The notes under the pieces: generated by a model
Database searches by the model: none
Told to the model about the DNA's origin: nothing
The model's input: only the letters and a program-made list of their open reading frames with translations
Shown here: piece after piece, positions 13,082 to 24,506 of the stretch
Layout: every line of letters begins with the position of its first letter
Position numbering within the stretch: the stretch's first letter is position 1
NCBI GenBank assembly: GCA_964304625.1
Contig: OZ199838.1
Span: 10,044,001-10,108,000 of the forward strand
From: Kudoa neothunni
Lineage: Eukaryota; Cnidaria
Direction: 5' to 3'
Length of the DNA stretch: 64,000 nt
Translations under genes and position numbers: made by a program

Positions 13082-14173
13082 TCTTTTATATATATAAAAG
13101 CCGAAGCTTCCGTGTCTGTGTGCGTCAGCAAGTACGCAAGTGCGTCAAAATATTTTCCTTATAGAGATAGAGTGACATTTTTGAAATTTTTTAAAAATCA
13201 CAATGTCTCCAAAAAGTATTTATGAAATAGTGATTTTGTGGATTTAAAGTTTATTAAACGGATTACTTTAATTCAACAATAGGATTAGCGCGTGCTTATG
13301 TCATGGTTATGGTCGGTTGAAGTTAACTATCACCCTTATATGCTCCATCATATGTTCATTAACTGCTTCTATCTATCTTTATATATAAGGTTGGCGTTTC
13401 TATTTGGGTGTCTGTTGAAACACACTCCTTATTTACGGAGTTTTAACGTATATGACTTGATAAGTATATTTTATAAGTTCTATTAATTGTTTTCAATGTG
13501 ATAAAAAATCTATATATGTTCCATAAATAACGAATTTGTGGAGAACGTTAAAGTTACATTGATTGAAGCGTTATAATGGAAAATACTGCGTTCATAGGTT
13601 TCATTAAATCGTCCGCTAAGTTTTACTTTACATGATTAAATTCAATGCGGATGGTTGTACTTTTATTTCACCAAATTATTTAAATTGTTTATGTTTATGC
13701 CGAGCTAAACGATGGTAATTTTAGCAATATCGATTAATTTTCATAAGTTTTCTTTTATCTCTTTTCTTTTTTCTATTTTTTTTCTCTTAAAAAGTTAGTG
13801 GTGCGCCCAGTTACCGAGCCTGGCCAGAATTCGACTTTTAAAAATTCTCTGAGCCAAAAAATAACGTTTTAGATAACACTTTAATGGGATTTAAATAATT
13901 CGGATTGAAAAAAATACAACCCTGGCCTTAACTTGTTTAGCGTTAGTGTCGAGCCACGAAATTTTTAAATGGACGCAGGGATTGATACTTTCCTTCACAG
14001 AAATTATCATAATTTAAATTGCACAATCCAAATCGTTATAGTAAGTTGCTTCAAAATTTTTAGTTATTTTTTTTCTATGGGTTAATTCGAGATTTCAATA
14101 TATTTTTTGAATGCTATTAAAAAATGCCTCTAGGCGAAATCTTCCCCAAGCAACACTGGGCAGTTCGCGCTAG
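13082..14173 (+). mobile_element. Non-autonomous Helitron, copy A
   Basis: It starts A|TC with a ttatatatataaa stretch and AGC(C/T)GAAG, followed by gtgtctgtgtgcgtcagc, and ends in CTAG|T after a GC-rich hairpin segment (caacactgggcagttcgcg). This is the Helitron arrangement: TC start, CTRR end, insertion between A and T, no target duplication. Copies B (30435-31577) and C (59906-61011) share both ends and interior, for instance the stretch around tttttggctcggctcagaaa. No Rep/helicase frame is present. It begins directly after the hAT target duplication. Confidence 0.82.
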
Positions 14174-14203
14174 TATTTAATATTTATTTGTTATATTTTA
14201 TAA
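14174..14203 (+). mobile_element. Short left fragment of a Tigger-like element, separated from 18481-18655
   Basis: atatttatttgttatatttt followed by ataa also occurs at 41238-41262, where it continues directly into the sequence found here only after 18480. The MULE at 14204-18480 therefore split this element. The fragment's last nine bases, attttataa, are the MULE target duplication. Confidence 0.6.
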
Positions 14204-15039
14204 GGAAGTGTCTATTGGCCCGAACAAATTGTTTTTACTTATTTAGGGGATTCTTTTTAAATTTTAATGAGTCAAACAATTATTAAAATGGATTATATAT
14301 TAATGTGAAAAAAATAAAAGAATTTTGTCCTCAGGAATCTGTGATATAAGGCGTTACTTAGGAAAGACCCATCCTCTTTCATTATTGTAATTTATCGCTG
14401 TAAATGCTCTATTTTCTTCATAAACTTGTTTAACATTTGAATGAAATGTTTTTATGATTTTTCATCAGTAAGAAATTTATTCGTTCCACGTATCGTGCAA
14501 TAATAATTTTCTGATATGATATATCCGTGTTATATTCATAGTTTTTAAATGAACTCACTGTTGTAATCATGTTATTTGGTATTTTCAATATTTTCGAATT
14601 GATTTCATCCACATAAATGATTGTTGTAAATCCAAAAACTCCAAATGGCGTCAAATGTCCTACATTGATATTTTTTATAATATCGGTATAATATCACTCA
14701 ATTTAAATATATGTTGTGAATATGATTTTTATATTTGAAAACGAATCCAATTTATTGATTTATACCTAATTTAATGTCACCTAATCAGGACACTTCGCAT
14801 ACTCCCTTATTTAGACTTTGCATACAAACTGAATTTTGACGATACTAGTTGAAATTTAATGTTCTCAATTAAAATATATAGTTGTTATTATCCACTATAA
14901 CAATTTTATTCATATTTGGAGGATTATTTTCAACGTTTAAATATATAACTTTTTATTAGTGATTTTATTCAAAAAATGTTGGACTTAGACTTTTTTCACC
15001 AAGCCATGTATCACTCAGATGTTCTCATGAATTCTACTA

Positions 15040-17087
15040 CAGTCGAGATTGGATATTGCGTGGGTTTCTGGGACCAACAAAAACCCACGCAATAAAAAAT
15101 TTTTACGCAATATCCAGACCTTTGCGTGCGCATTGTACTATAAAATATGATTTTTTCGTGTTTACGTCCGATGCCAATTAGTGAAAATCAAATTTTTATA
15201 TATAAATATATTATTTAATTAAATGAAATGTGATTTATCAAATTTTGTCGAAAAAGCTTGTAATTTTAGTTTGTCGGAATCTTTCTCTTGATATTTTTAA
15301 AACTCGGTCCATTATGGGATGTAAATCAAACAATCCCCTCGGATCCTCTTTAATAAAAGCTGTCCCTCAGAACGTTCACTGCATTTTTCATTTGATTAAT
15401 TGAAACTTTGATGTCTTCAATGATTGATTCGCTATCGTCAGATTCGTCACTTATGGGCAATAAGTCCTCATTATTTTCTTCCTCGCATGTTGCTTCATAA
15501 TCGTCATCAAACATATTTTCTGAATCTTCGATTTCATCTAGAAAAAATTAATTACGTATACGTTAAATATTACCTTGAGAACAGTTGCTGATTTGAGGTA
15601 TCTCACTCACATCTTCTTGGTCTATAAACTGATAATAACTTTATTGTCGTAATTTTATTTAATACCTCCAAATATTTTTGATTTTTTAAAGCAATTAATA
15701 ATAATTTGCGGCGGAATACTTTCCCAACATTTAGTTAATGTTATCATTGAGTCAAGCAATGTATATTTTTTTATGATAGAATCTTCGCATAAAACCATTC
15801 GCTCGGTCATTGAACTTTTGTACCTGCTTTTAAGGCAGCGAATGATGCCTAAATCAAGGGGTTGTAAAATACTAGTTGTATTTTTAGGTAAGAACAAAAA
15901 TTTGATATTTTCAAAGCAATCAATATTTTTTGGATGGCCTGGGACATTGGTCCAAACAAAATTAAGACTTTTCTATTCTGATTTATCATCCTTCGGTTAA
16001 ACTTTTTCATTATTTCGATAAATATACTAGAAGTCATCCATGCACTTTTTTGTGCATAATATTCACAAGGGAGGTGTTTGACTCTTTTAAAACATCTAGG
16101 ATTTTGAAATTTCCCGATAACAACTAATGGGAACTTATCCCCATTTAAAGCTGAGGACAGTAAAACAGTCACCCTTTTTTTGGATAATTTTTTCCCCTTA
16201 ATCCCGACTTCCTCCTTTAAAACGTAACTACTATTTTGTAACTGCTCATAATAAAGAGCAGTTTCGTCGATGTTAATAACGTCTTTTGGATTATATGCTC
16301 TAATCAAATCAATGTTCTCAATAATCCATGAGTCGACAGATGCAACATCTGCACTCGCAGCCTCGCCATGGAACTTTTTGAAAACTATCCCATATCTTGA
16401 CTTGAACCCTGCAAGCCATCCCTTGCTGGCTTTAAAATTGGAAACTTTGTTTTCATTTGCAATATAAGAAGCTTTTTTGATAATGGCATCTCCTGACAGA
16501 ACGTTACCATTCGACCGTTGTTTAACAAACCAATCATACACTTCATCGTCTATATTTTTGAATCTGCCTGCCGAATGTCTCTTCCTTTTACTTTCAATAT
16601 CTGTATTTTTGAATTTATCTTCGTGCGAAAGAATTCTATCAAGTGTTGAATGACCTTAAATGTGATTTTACAATACTATTCATTAGAAGACTACTATACC
16701 ACTCAATTTAAACTTGGAAATTGTCATTGATTTCGCACCCTTCAACGTTTTTATTGAATTGTAGTAATGGATGATTTCCATTTTCTCTGAAATATTGCGT
16801 TGTTCACGGGACATAATGAAAAAACACTATCTGAATTAAACCAATTGACCACAAAAAACCACGCAATAACGAGTCACGCTGCGCCTAACAACCACGCAAT
16901 AAAAAATTTCCACGCAATAACGAGACTTTTTGTATTAATAAATTTTTTTAAATTTTTTGTTAACAAATATTTTTACATTACAATAAGATAATAACAATTT
17001 GAAAAAACTAAATTTCTCTCTTTAAAGGATAACTTTAAAAATCTCTAATTACGCAATATCCAGTCACGCAATATCCAATCTCGACTG
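15040..17087 (-). mobile_element. Pogo/Tigger-like DNA transposon, near-complete copy
   Basis: The 23-bp inverted ends begin CAGTCGAGATTGGATATTGC and are flanked by TA on both sides. Just inside, the motif ACGCAATA recurs: at the left near 15088 and 15105, and at the right near 16860, 16895, 16912, 17052 and 17066, often next to its complement, forming hairpins. These are probably transposase binding sites. The transposase is on the minus strand. Length about 2.05 kb is usual for pogo-like elements. Confidence 0.88.
15655..16541 (-). pseudogene. Pogo-like transposase (CENP-B type HTH plus DDE domain), frameshifted
   Basis: The first frame (16541-15849) carries a CENP-B-like helix-turn-helix (around GWLAGFKSRYGIVFKKFHGE) and the first catalytic Asp in INIDETALYY, then KKRVTVLLSSALNGDKFPLV and WMTSSIF, all standard for Tigger/pogo transposases. 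Near 15945 the reading continues in another frame as NVPGHPKNIDCF, LPKNTTSILQPLDLGIIRCL (third catalytic Asp in QPLD), ending at 15655. The second catalytic Asp expected before NVPGHP is not seen. The psq-type N-terminal HTH is probably in the poorly preserved 16550-16790 stretch. The copy is inactive as it stands. Confidence 0.82.
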
Positions 17088-18480
17088 TATATGACTACAT
17101 GAATTTTGTAAAATTGATTGAACGTATTTGATAGAAAAATCCATTTAAATTATTGTAACATAATATACCATCTTATGGATGGGTAGAATACATATTCATA
17201 ATGGTATAAGATATATTTAAATAGCATATGAATTAAAACGAAAGCTTTTTTATCACAATTTCTCTTACTATCATTCTTCTGTTTTACAATTCATACAACT
17301 CTAATATTTTGATGACGGGTTCAGTTTAATATGTTGGCATTTAAAATAGCTCGATTGAAGACATATGTCGCAGCCTATAGTCTCATTGTTGATTTCCCAT
17401 ATCTCTAAATATCTTCCTTTTTTAATTGAATTTTTGTAAAATTGTAGGCTCTTTGTATGTGATTTACAAGAGTGCTTCATGTTAGACACTTTATTCAATG
17501 AAACAAAATTCCCCCTTCTCGTAACATTTTTTCCTTGGATTACTTTGGAATTTCCGTCAACTTAAACAAATTGAGCGATAAGATCACTTTCATCCTTTGA
17601 AAGTTTATTTCTACAATGCAAAAATTGTGATGGAAAGTTCATAGAAACATTGGGCATGCTCTGTAATAAAAATTCGAATTTCTTTTACCAACAGATCGTT
17701 TTCTCTAAAATAACGACTGCGTGTTTTCAAACTTGAATGCATATACAAAATTTATTTAAATTTTTGAAGAAATTAAGTTTTTTTCGCGATGAACCCAGCA
17801 GTATTTTGTATGATAAAACTAAAGTAGTGGATTTAACGTTTTATTACATCGCTTCTAAGTTCTTTTGATGGTTTAAGAGTCATATATAGATAAACTACCC
17901 ATGGAGTTTTGTTCATATTACTCTATTTTCAACTTTAACTCACCAAAAATGCTAAAAGTATTTCCGGTTTGAAAAATCGTATTAAGTTCAGGCAATCCCC
18001 ATTTCGTAAACACGCGCGTAGGAGTAAAATCAAAATTTTTCTTTTGCTATAACCAAATATCTTTAAATAAAACAACTATATACTTTATGTTTTTGGTCTG
18101 GTGAAAAATCCTACATTTTTTTTACAATAATTTTGTATTACAACATTAGGGGATGATTACAATCAAATCAAACGCACGTTACAATAATATTAAAACTATT
18201 AAAATAAAAATTTTAGTTACATAGATAGTTAAAAATTAAATCAGAACTAAAAATGTTCATTTGAATAAATAAATAACTCATAAACTCAATAAAAAGACTT
18301 TTTTACGGTCCATTTAGTCGAAACCATATTACATAATACAGAATATTTTTAACCGATATAACTCGATAAAAAAATTAAGTAAGCACTTGCAAGTTGTTTT
18401 ATATCAGACAACACAGATTTATTATAATGAAAAGCTCGAAAATTAAATAAATCAATTTGTTCGGGCCAATAGACACTGCC

Positions 18481-18655
18481 ATTTTATAAACACAAGGCAT
18501 GCTTGGTTTTTAATAAATAAGAATAAAAATAGTCATTTACTTGATGAGCGGTACAGATTAAACAAATTTTCATTATTTTACATGGGGGAAAAATTGATTT
18601 GGAGTTCGAACATATTTCTAATACGGATTGTGGTCGAAGTTCGAGGTTGCACTGC
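18481..18655 (-). mobile_element. Tigger-like element right end (family X)
   Basis: This segment matches 41238-41436: attttataaacaca, gaataaaaata, gattaaacaaattttc, then a related end. The terminus reads in complement CAGTGCAACCTCGAACTTCG, a Tigger-style start. The left end of this copy is not found beyond 14174-14203 because other elements abut it. Confidence 0.6.
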
Positions 18656-18772
18656 ATATATAAGGAAAAGAATATAAACGTAGATAGACCTTAATATTCG
18701 AAATCTCCAAATATAATCTCGTCAAGTTAAATTATTGAGTGCCAATTCTTTGAGATTATATAATTATACCAA

Positions 18773-18947
18773 CAGTAATGTATTGATATTGCGTAATATT
18801 TTGGGGCCAGGGAAAATTACACAATAAAAAGGTTTTACGCTACCTTTAGTCAAGTATACATAGGAAAAATATATTATTATTTTTTTTGAAATTGATAATT
18901 TATTTTATGAAATAACGATAATGATTTAAAATGAAATTCCCAATGTA
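18773..18947. mobile_element. Left remnant of a pogo-like element related to 15040-17087
   Basis: Starts CAGTAATGTATTGATATTGC, then has gtaatattttggggcc and cacaataaaaaggttttacg, matching the left end of the pogo-like copy at 15040 at about two positions in three. Its partner right end is at 23206-23270 (ending caatatcaaatttcgactg, then TA). The two were probably separated by the element at 18948-23203. Confidence 0.55.
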
Positions 18948-21202
18948 CAGTCAACAATAGTTATTGCGTAGGGTGGATACTGCGCACTTTTTCGATATGG
19001 GACATTATTTTATCGTTTCATAAAGTGCAGTTCTGTATCATACGTCTCTAAAGCCGTTAAGGAAACATTTGGGATTATTTATTAATTTTTTTTATAAATA
19101 TTGGAAAATGGATATTGCGCATTAAATTTAGTCACCATGAAATTTAACAATATCTCAAAATCGAAATGTATTGTCATTATTTGATGGTTTTTATTTTAAA
19201 GAAGTAGAGCGAAATTAAACGTTGATGTCAAAGTTTTTCTATTTTTCTATTAATAAAAATAATTCAGGGTTAATTCATTAAACAACAAAAGTTGAATTAA
19301 TAGTCAACGCAGAAAAAAAGGGAATATTTTATAATTATAAATTTTATCCACGTGCATAAATATAGTAGTATCTTGGTTTTATTACAGGATGACATGACGT
19401 TCTTTCAAACTGAGTAGATTCGTTGATTTTAAACTATGTGTGGTTGTTGTACATAAATAAAAAAACTATGGATTTAATTACTGAATACAAATAGACCTCT
19501 TTTGTACATATATCCCTGAGAGCCTAATGTCAGTGATCAAATAGATAATAAATCAAATATACGTGATCCGATAGAATCTTGGAGGAATACGACCTATGAC
19601 AATCAATTATAACAAAATAATTAATTTTTGCTTTCTTTTGGTTTAATGAATCAATTAAAATCAATAATTATTGATTAATAATAAACTAAAATATCTATCT
19701 TCTATAATTTTCAAGAAACGTGTATAATGGTTCGGATGGATTAACTCATTCATTAAATCTTATATGAAATGTTAAAATGATGTAATAAACAAATAATTTG
19801 TACGTATAACATGTTTGAAAATAATCATACACTACATTAATCTCGAAACATTATTAAGTTATGCTTGATGTCTGCGCAATCTAATGGTTATATGAATGTT
19901 TTTTTGCTGTTTACATGTGTCTTTATATATAAAAAGAAGAAAAATTATTATAGGAGATGAATGATTTTGTTATAATTGCACAAATTCATGCAATATTGCT
20001 CTTCTGAAAATAAATATTTTATTTTGTATTCCTGAAATCTAATATTTTAATTTTACGTAACTTTGAATATAAAATTTATATTTAGATGTTGTACTGCAAA
20101 TGAGTTTGTTGGTCATTATGATAAAAATTAGTAATTTCGAAAAAGTTAAATAATTATGTTAAACATGTTTTTAATTTTTTTTTATTATAAATGACGTATA
20201 AATTTGTATTATTATTACTATGTGGGGAATAATGGTTTAAAAAATCCGGTGGTAAATACTTCCATTATTAATTTAATACTTTTTATACTCAGAAAGAGAA
20301 AACCGCTAAAAAAATTCATAAACTAAAACATCACTATCGATTATTGAAAATGGTGTTTAATTGTAAGAATTTTCAAATTTTAATAGTGTAATTAAAATTG
20401 TTTTGAAATACCGAAAAAATACCTATAATTATAAATGATAAGTATTAAAAGCGAATAATATATTGGAAAAAATTGCATGTATTAGATTTAATTATTGTGG
20501 TTTTTTTGTCACAATTAAAAATTAACATTTTTAAACCCGGTTTTTATAAAAATATTTTATTACGTTCTTCAACTGTATTAGAATCTAATTGCATCATTGT
20601 TAAAATATTCAAATGAATATAGAGATAGACGATTATATAAGATGAAACCACGAATTTAAAAATTAAATTAAACGTAAAATAACAACTTAATTCTTAACAC
20701 GCCGCGCACCCCATGTATGCCATGATTCTTACGTATATCATTTGCTTTTTCGTACTCAATCGAACCTTGGTAAATCCAAATTTGTTTATAATTTAATTCC
20801 AAAAATTAGTTTTAAAAGAAAAACTTATCGCCATTAATTCGAAGGAACGCCTTTCTAGATAAACAAGACGATCAAGTTTACCTCTAATTCTCAACTTTTA
20901 AAGTTTTAATAAATCCAACAAGGTGGTTGTATCATTATTAATAAGTTAGATCATGCGAAACATGCGAAATTATAGAATCTGGTTTGTATGCTTACCGGGA
21001 TTTTCAATAAAAACCGGAATACCTTAACTTGAGATTAATGGCAATTTTTTCTTGTTATTTAATAACGTTAGATAAACAAAGAGAATTTTATATGTATAAA
21101 TACTAAATATTAATATTCTTTTAATCTAATTAGGGTTGATATCCACATGAGAAAAATCTTGATCAAAGAATGTCTCCGAATGCTGAAAATAACCCATTAG
21201 AT

Positions 21203-22500
21203 CAGTGTTTCCCTACAAATTTTCCATCCGTACCCCATCCTAATTTCCGCGTTCACTTTGCACCCCCTCCTCCATGTGAATGTCAAGACCCAATTATACT
21301 TTTTATTTAAATACGAAAATAATAATACCAATGAAAAATGTCTTAAAATTTTTATTATTTTTGTTTATATTTTAACTTCAAATTTCCGCATTTACTTCTA
21401 AAATAAATCAAAACCAAAATGTTTTGGTTAACTCAATTTGCAATGTATAATTGAAATAGGATGAACATTATCCTTTCACCACTCACGACTTAACTAACAC
21501 TCAATGATTGGAGTTATTATTCATTCCTGCTTACATATTCCACTTTTATGTAAAGCAATAAATAATTATAATGAATTATGTTATTATAATTAATCCTAAG
21601 TATTAGACGCAAAAAATAAATAAAAGAGTAATACTAAACTATATAAAGTATAATCGCTTAATAAGTTCTGTACTTAAAGGTGAAAGTTAAAAAAGTCAGA
21701 TAAAGATAGCTAATTCGTATAGTTCACAAGAAACATTATTTAAAAATCAATTATCATTCAGTATTTATTTGATCTGGAGGCTCTTTTGCTCTCGCCGGTT
21801 TTCCGTGAGTAATTCAAAGCAGGACATTTTGTTGGACTATGAAACATGAAAAATTTTTCGGGGGGTTTAATGGATTCCAATACTTATTAATTGTATATAA
21901 TGAAGTAGATAAGCTTGTTTCATATGCTATCTTGTGTTGAATAAATCTGGCGGTTTCCTTATTTATATTGAGTCATGTGTTAACTTAGATTTATATCGGA
22001 GGCAAGGTACAAATTCTAAAGTAAAACTTGAAACGTAACGATATAAACTATACGATTAAATGGTGGATCTCAAATTTAGACAGAAGACTAGGTTTAAACT
22101 ACATCGTGGTTTTATTTTCATGGATATTGACTATTTTAAGTAGATAAAAATGCTGAAAACTTAATTATACCTTAATCGTATAAATATGTTATTTTGAAAG
22201 ATAACAAAGTTACAATTTTACATGAAAATAGAGATAGTTAGATTTTGTAAGTTGAACGGCCTTAACATAAACTATTGCCTTACTGCGCTATTTCGTAGAA
22301 TCAATAAATTAAATAAATTATTATATCACATTTTTTGAAAAGAAAATAATTGATATCAAAACAACCAAAAATGTTATTACACGAATTACGTCCTTACATG
22401 ATTTAAACAGGGACTAACGAAAATTACGGAGTGAGTAAATTAAGATTAATTTTAAAAATTATTTTAGAATGACTCCCGCATCCCCTGCAGGGAAACACTG
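21203..22500. mobile_element. Non-autonomous hAT element with 8-bp target duplication
   Basis: Ends are inverted copies of CAGTGTTTCCCT(A/G)CA, typical of hAT transposons. The flanks cattagat (21195-21202) and ctttagat (22501-22508) agree at 7 of 8 positions. About 1.3 kb with no transposase frame. It differs from the hAT at 10468 in terminal sequence, so two hAT families are present. Confidence 0.72.
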
Positions 22501-22536
22501 CTTTAGATTATGTTCAGTCACCTTGATTGAAGCGTT

Positions 22537-22755
22537 TCACATATCCTTCCTAATAATCTTTTCGGGAAAATTAATATCCCTATATTTTTTAGCCAAGTCA
22601 CTTAGTGTTGACTTGGGAATTTCTAAACCCTCGGAAACTTCCTCCTGGCCCTCTCCTTTGTTAACTACAGGACGGGAAGCGAGAGCTCTCTTATCTTCCG
22701 TATTATGCATTTTTCTGGACATCTTGAATGTCGCTTGATTTAGCTCTAGTTTCAA
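22537..22755 (-). pseudogene. Pogo-like transposase N-terminal HTH fragment
   Basis: The 72-residue frame contains EVSEGLEIPKSTLSDLAKKY, the psq-type helix-turn-helix that opens pogo/Tigger transposases (family pattern: GIPKSTLS.I..). The rest of the transposase is not readable, the frame ends just before the hAT insertion at 21203-22500. It belongs to the element at 18948-23203. Confidence 0.65.
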
Positions 22756-23205
22756 TTGCGACGAATCAGCTTTTAATGCTGAAAAAAATAGTTTAAATTA
22801 CAGAGAATCTGGATTCGGATGCAAAAACCGATATAAGAAAAATCCATCTATTTGAAATGAAAATTCTCAATATGATGTTAATCACAATGAAAATGACCAC
22901 CTCGCGTATGTATTGAACGCGGAGCATCTGAAGAATGCTATCTCAGAAATACGCTTAACATTTTAACTTAGGACCCAAATGGATCGCATGATTTCTACCC
23001 AGTGATGAATAGGATATCTAATATTACAAAAGTATACTTAGAAATGTACTTTTATAACACAGTTTATAGGAAATAAATGTTAATTAGTTTGTTTAGAAAA
23101 TAATAATTGTGTTTTTTATTTCACGCACGCACGCGCGATTAAATGGATATTGTGTATCTTTTTGCCATTCCCCCAAAAAGTGAGTAATAACGATTGTTGA
23201 CTGTA

Positions 23206-23270
23206 ATTATTTTCATAATGAAAATCTTAAGTTATGCGATACCGAATCACGCAATATCAAATTTCGACTG
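23206..23270. mobile_element. Right remnant of the outer pogo-like element
   Basis: Contains gcgataccgaatcacgcaat and the terminus aaatttcgactg followed by TA. This matches the right end of the pogo-like copies at 12876 and 17087. It pairs with the left remnant at 18773-18947. Confidence 0.55.
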
Positions 23271-24500
23271 TATTTCTATAAATGTGTATCTTTATAGAAT
23301 GAGTGATAGATCGTGAACACCGAGTAAATTTACCTCTTAGAGTAACAAGTTTTCTCAACTATATCCTTCACATTGCCATATAACAAATTTTATTTATGTC
23401 GTGCTCTAAAACTTCGCATTTGACATCCCCAACATTGGATCTTGTTATTCTTACAGTCCTTTGTGCAATGAAACCATTATACAATATTTTAGCTCCATTT
23501 TTGTTACTTTTTAGTATAACGTGCTTAAGTTTATTAATCTGGTTACCACTCATTAAAAACTTCGAACACCAAGCAATAATATGTTACTTGTAGTAGCATG
23601 CAGGTGCAATGACTCCGTCCCTTTTACACTCCTGTTACGACGTCATAAGGTTTTGGATAAATTGATCAATAAATCGTTGTTTTATCTGTTTTCGTATTCT
23701 ACATTTTTGTAATTAATAGTCGATTAAAATTTAATAAAATGAAGGCATTCAAGCGAATCACTTTATGATTAAGAAAAGGTACATTTCTGTTATATAATTG
23801 AAACAAATTTAAACGATTTATTATATCAAAACTGAATTAAACAAGTCAACACCATCCAGGATAAGTTTAGTTTAAAATTTAATCGCGCGCACACAAGCAC
23901 AGAAAGTAAGATTGATTTCTGAAAAGTAATAGGAGCATTTGCTCGGTTTTTTAGATATCTCTCCTCTTTAGGTAATAACTCTAATTTAATAAGAAGTTTG
24001 ACCAAGAGCATAAATATAATTTTTCAAATATTTATTAACAAACTCATTTATCCGCAAAGAAACTCAAACCGAACGTTGCGCTAACACTGTGGCACCCTAG
24101 GGTCCAAAAGGCATTAGCGGTAGTTTAATGTGGTTTTTTGTTTCACCGACATAGAGCTAGTATCCGAGCTGTTAAAAATGGGATTACAATCTGTCATCAT
24201 TAGGTGGATAAGATGTAAAGAAATCACCTGAAAAATATTTGGAAGAATAAACCAAAACAGCTTCATAATTAAATTGTTTAAAAATAAAATTGTACTTAAC
24301 AAAATTTGTCGAAAAAATTATTGCTCGCATAAAATAATGTTTACGACGTTCAAAACCAAAATTCCATACTATAACTACCCTTTTCGTATAATCTTATAAT
24401 AGAAAGTATCAAAAGGCGACACTTTTGATTAATGGACGTTTTGATGAGTCATCAAAACCACCTCCGAATTATTTCTAACACTTATACGTGGTGATTTGGA
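23271..24500. other. No clear gene; a small minus-strand frame with weak FLYWCH-like pattern
   Basis: The minus-strand frame 23553-23368 reads KSNKNGAKILYNGFIAQRTV, then a Cys and a final Cys-rich end. The spacing loosely resembles a FLYWCH zinc finger, found in some MULE transposases and host proteins. No His partner is clear and there is no neighbouring exon, so this is only a suggestion. The remainder to 24500 shows nothing I recognise. Confidence 0.25.
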
Positions 24501-24506
24501 GTGTGA

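Larger units (their letters stand above)
14204..18480. mobile_element. Mutator-like element (MULE) with 9-bp target duplication, carrying a nested pogo-like copy
   Basis: The two ends are inverted repeats, GG(A/C)AGTGTCTATTGGCCCG followed by aacaaattg. They are flanked on both sides by a perfect 9-bp direct repeat attttataa (14195-14203 and 18481-18489). Nine-base duplications and GG-starting TIRs point to Mutator-like transposons. Removing the pogo-like element at 15040-17087 leaves about 2.2 kb. Two short minus-strand frames (14430-14654, 17301-17498) show no recognisable transposase, so family identity rests on ends and duplication length only. Confidence 0.68.
18948..23203 (-). mobile_element. 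Second pogo-like family, fossil, interrupted by a hAT element
   Basis: Inverted ends CAGTCAACAAT(A/C)GTTATT are flanked by TA (18946-18947 and 23204-23205). A psq-type HTH frame lies near the right end on the minus strand (22755-22537), as in other pogo elements. A hAT copy occupies 21203-22500. The 2 kb from 19200 to 21200 has no recognisable coding remnant. At 4.3 kb the element is longer than usual even after subtracting the hAT, so further old insertions are likely. Confidence 0.58.

Noticed and set aside
19135-19172. acaatatctcaaaatcgaaa as the right end of a 400-bp pogo-like MITE starting at 18773
   Set aside because: The right end at 23270 fits the family better and has a TA flank; the 19150 match is short and could be chance.
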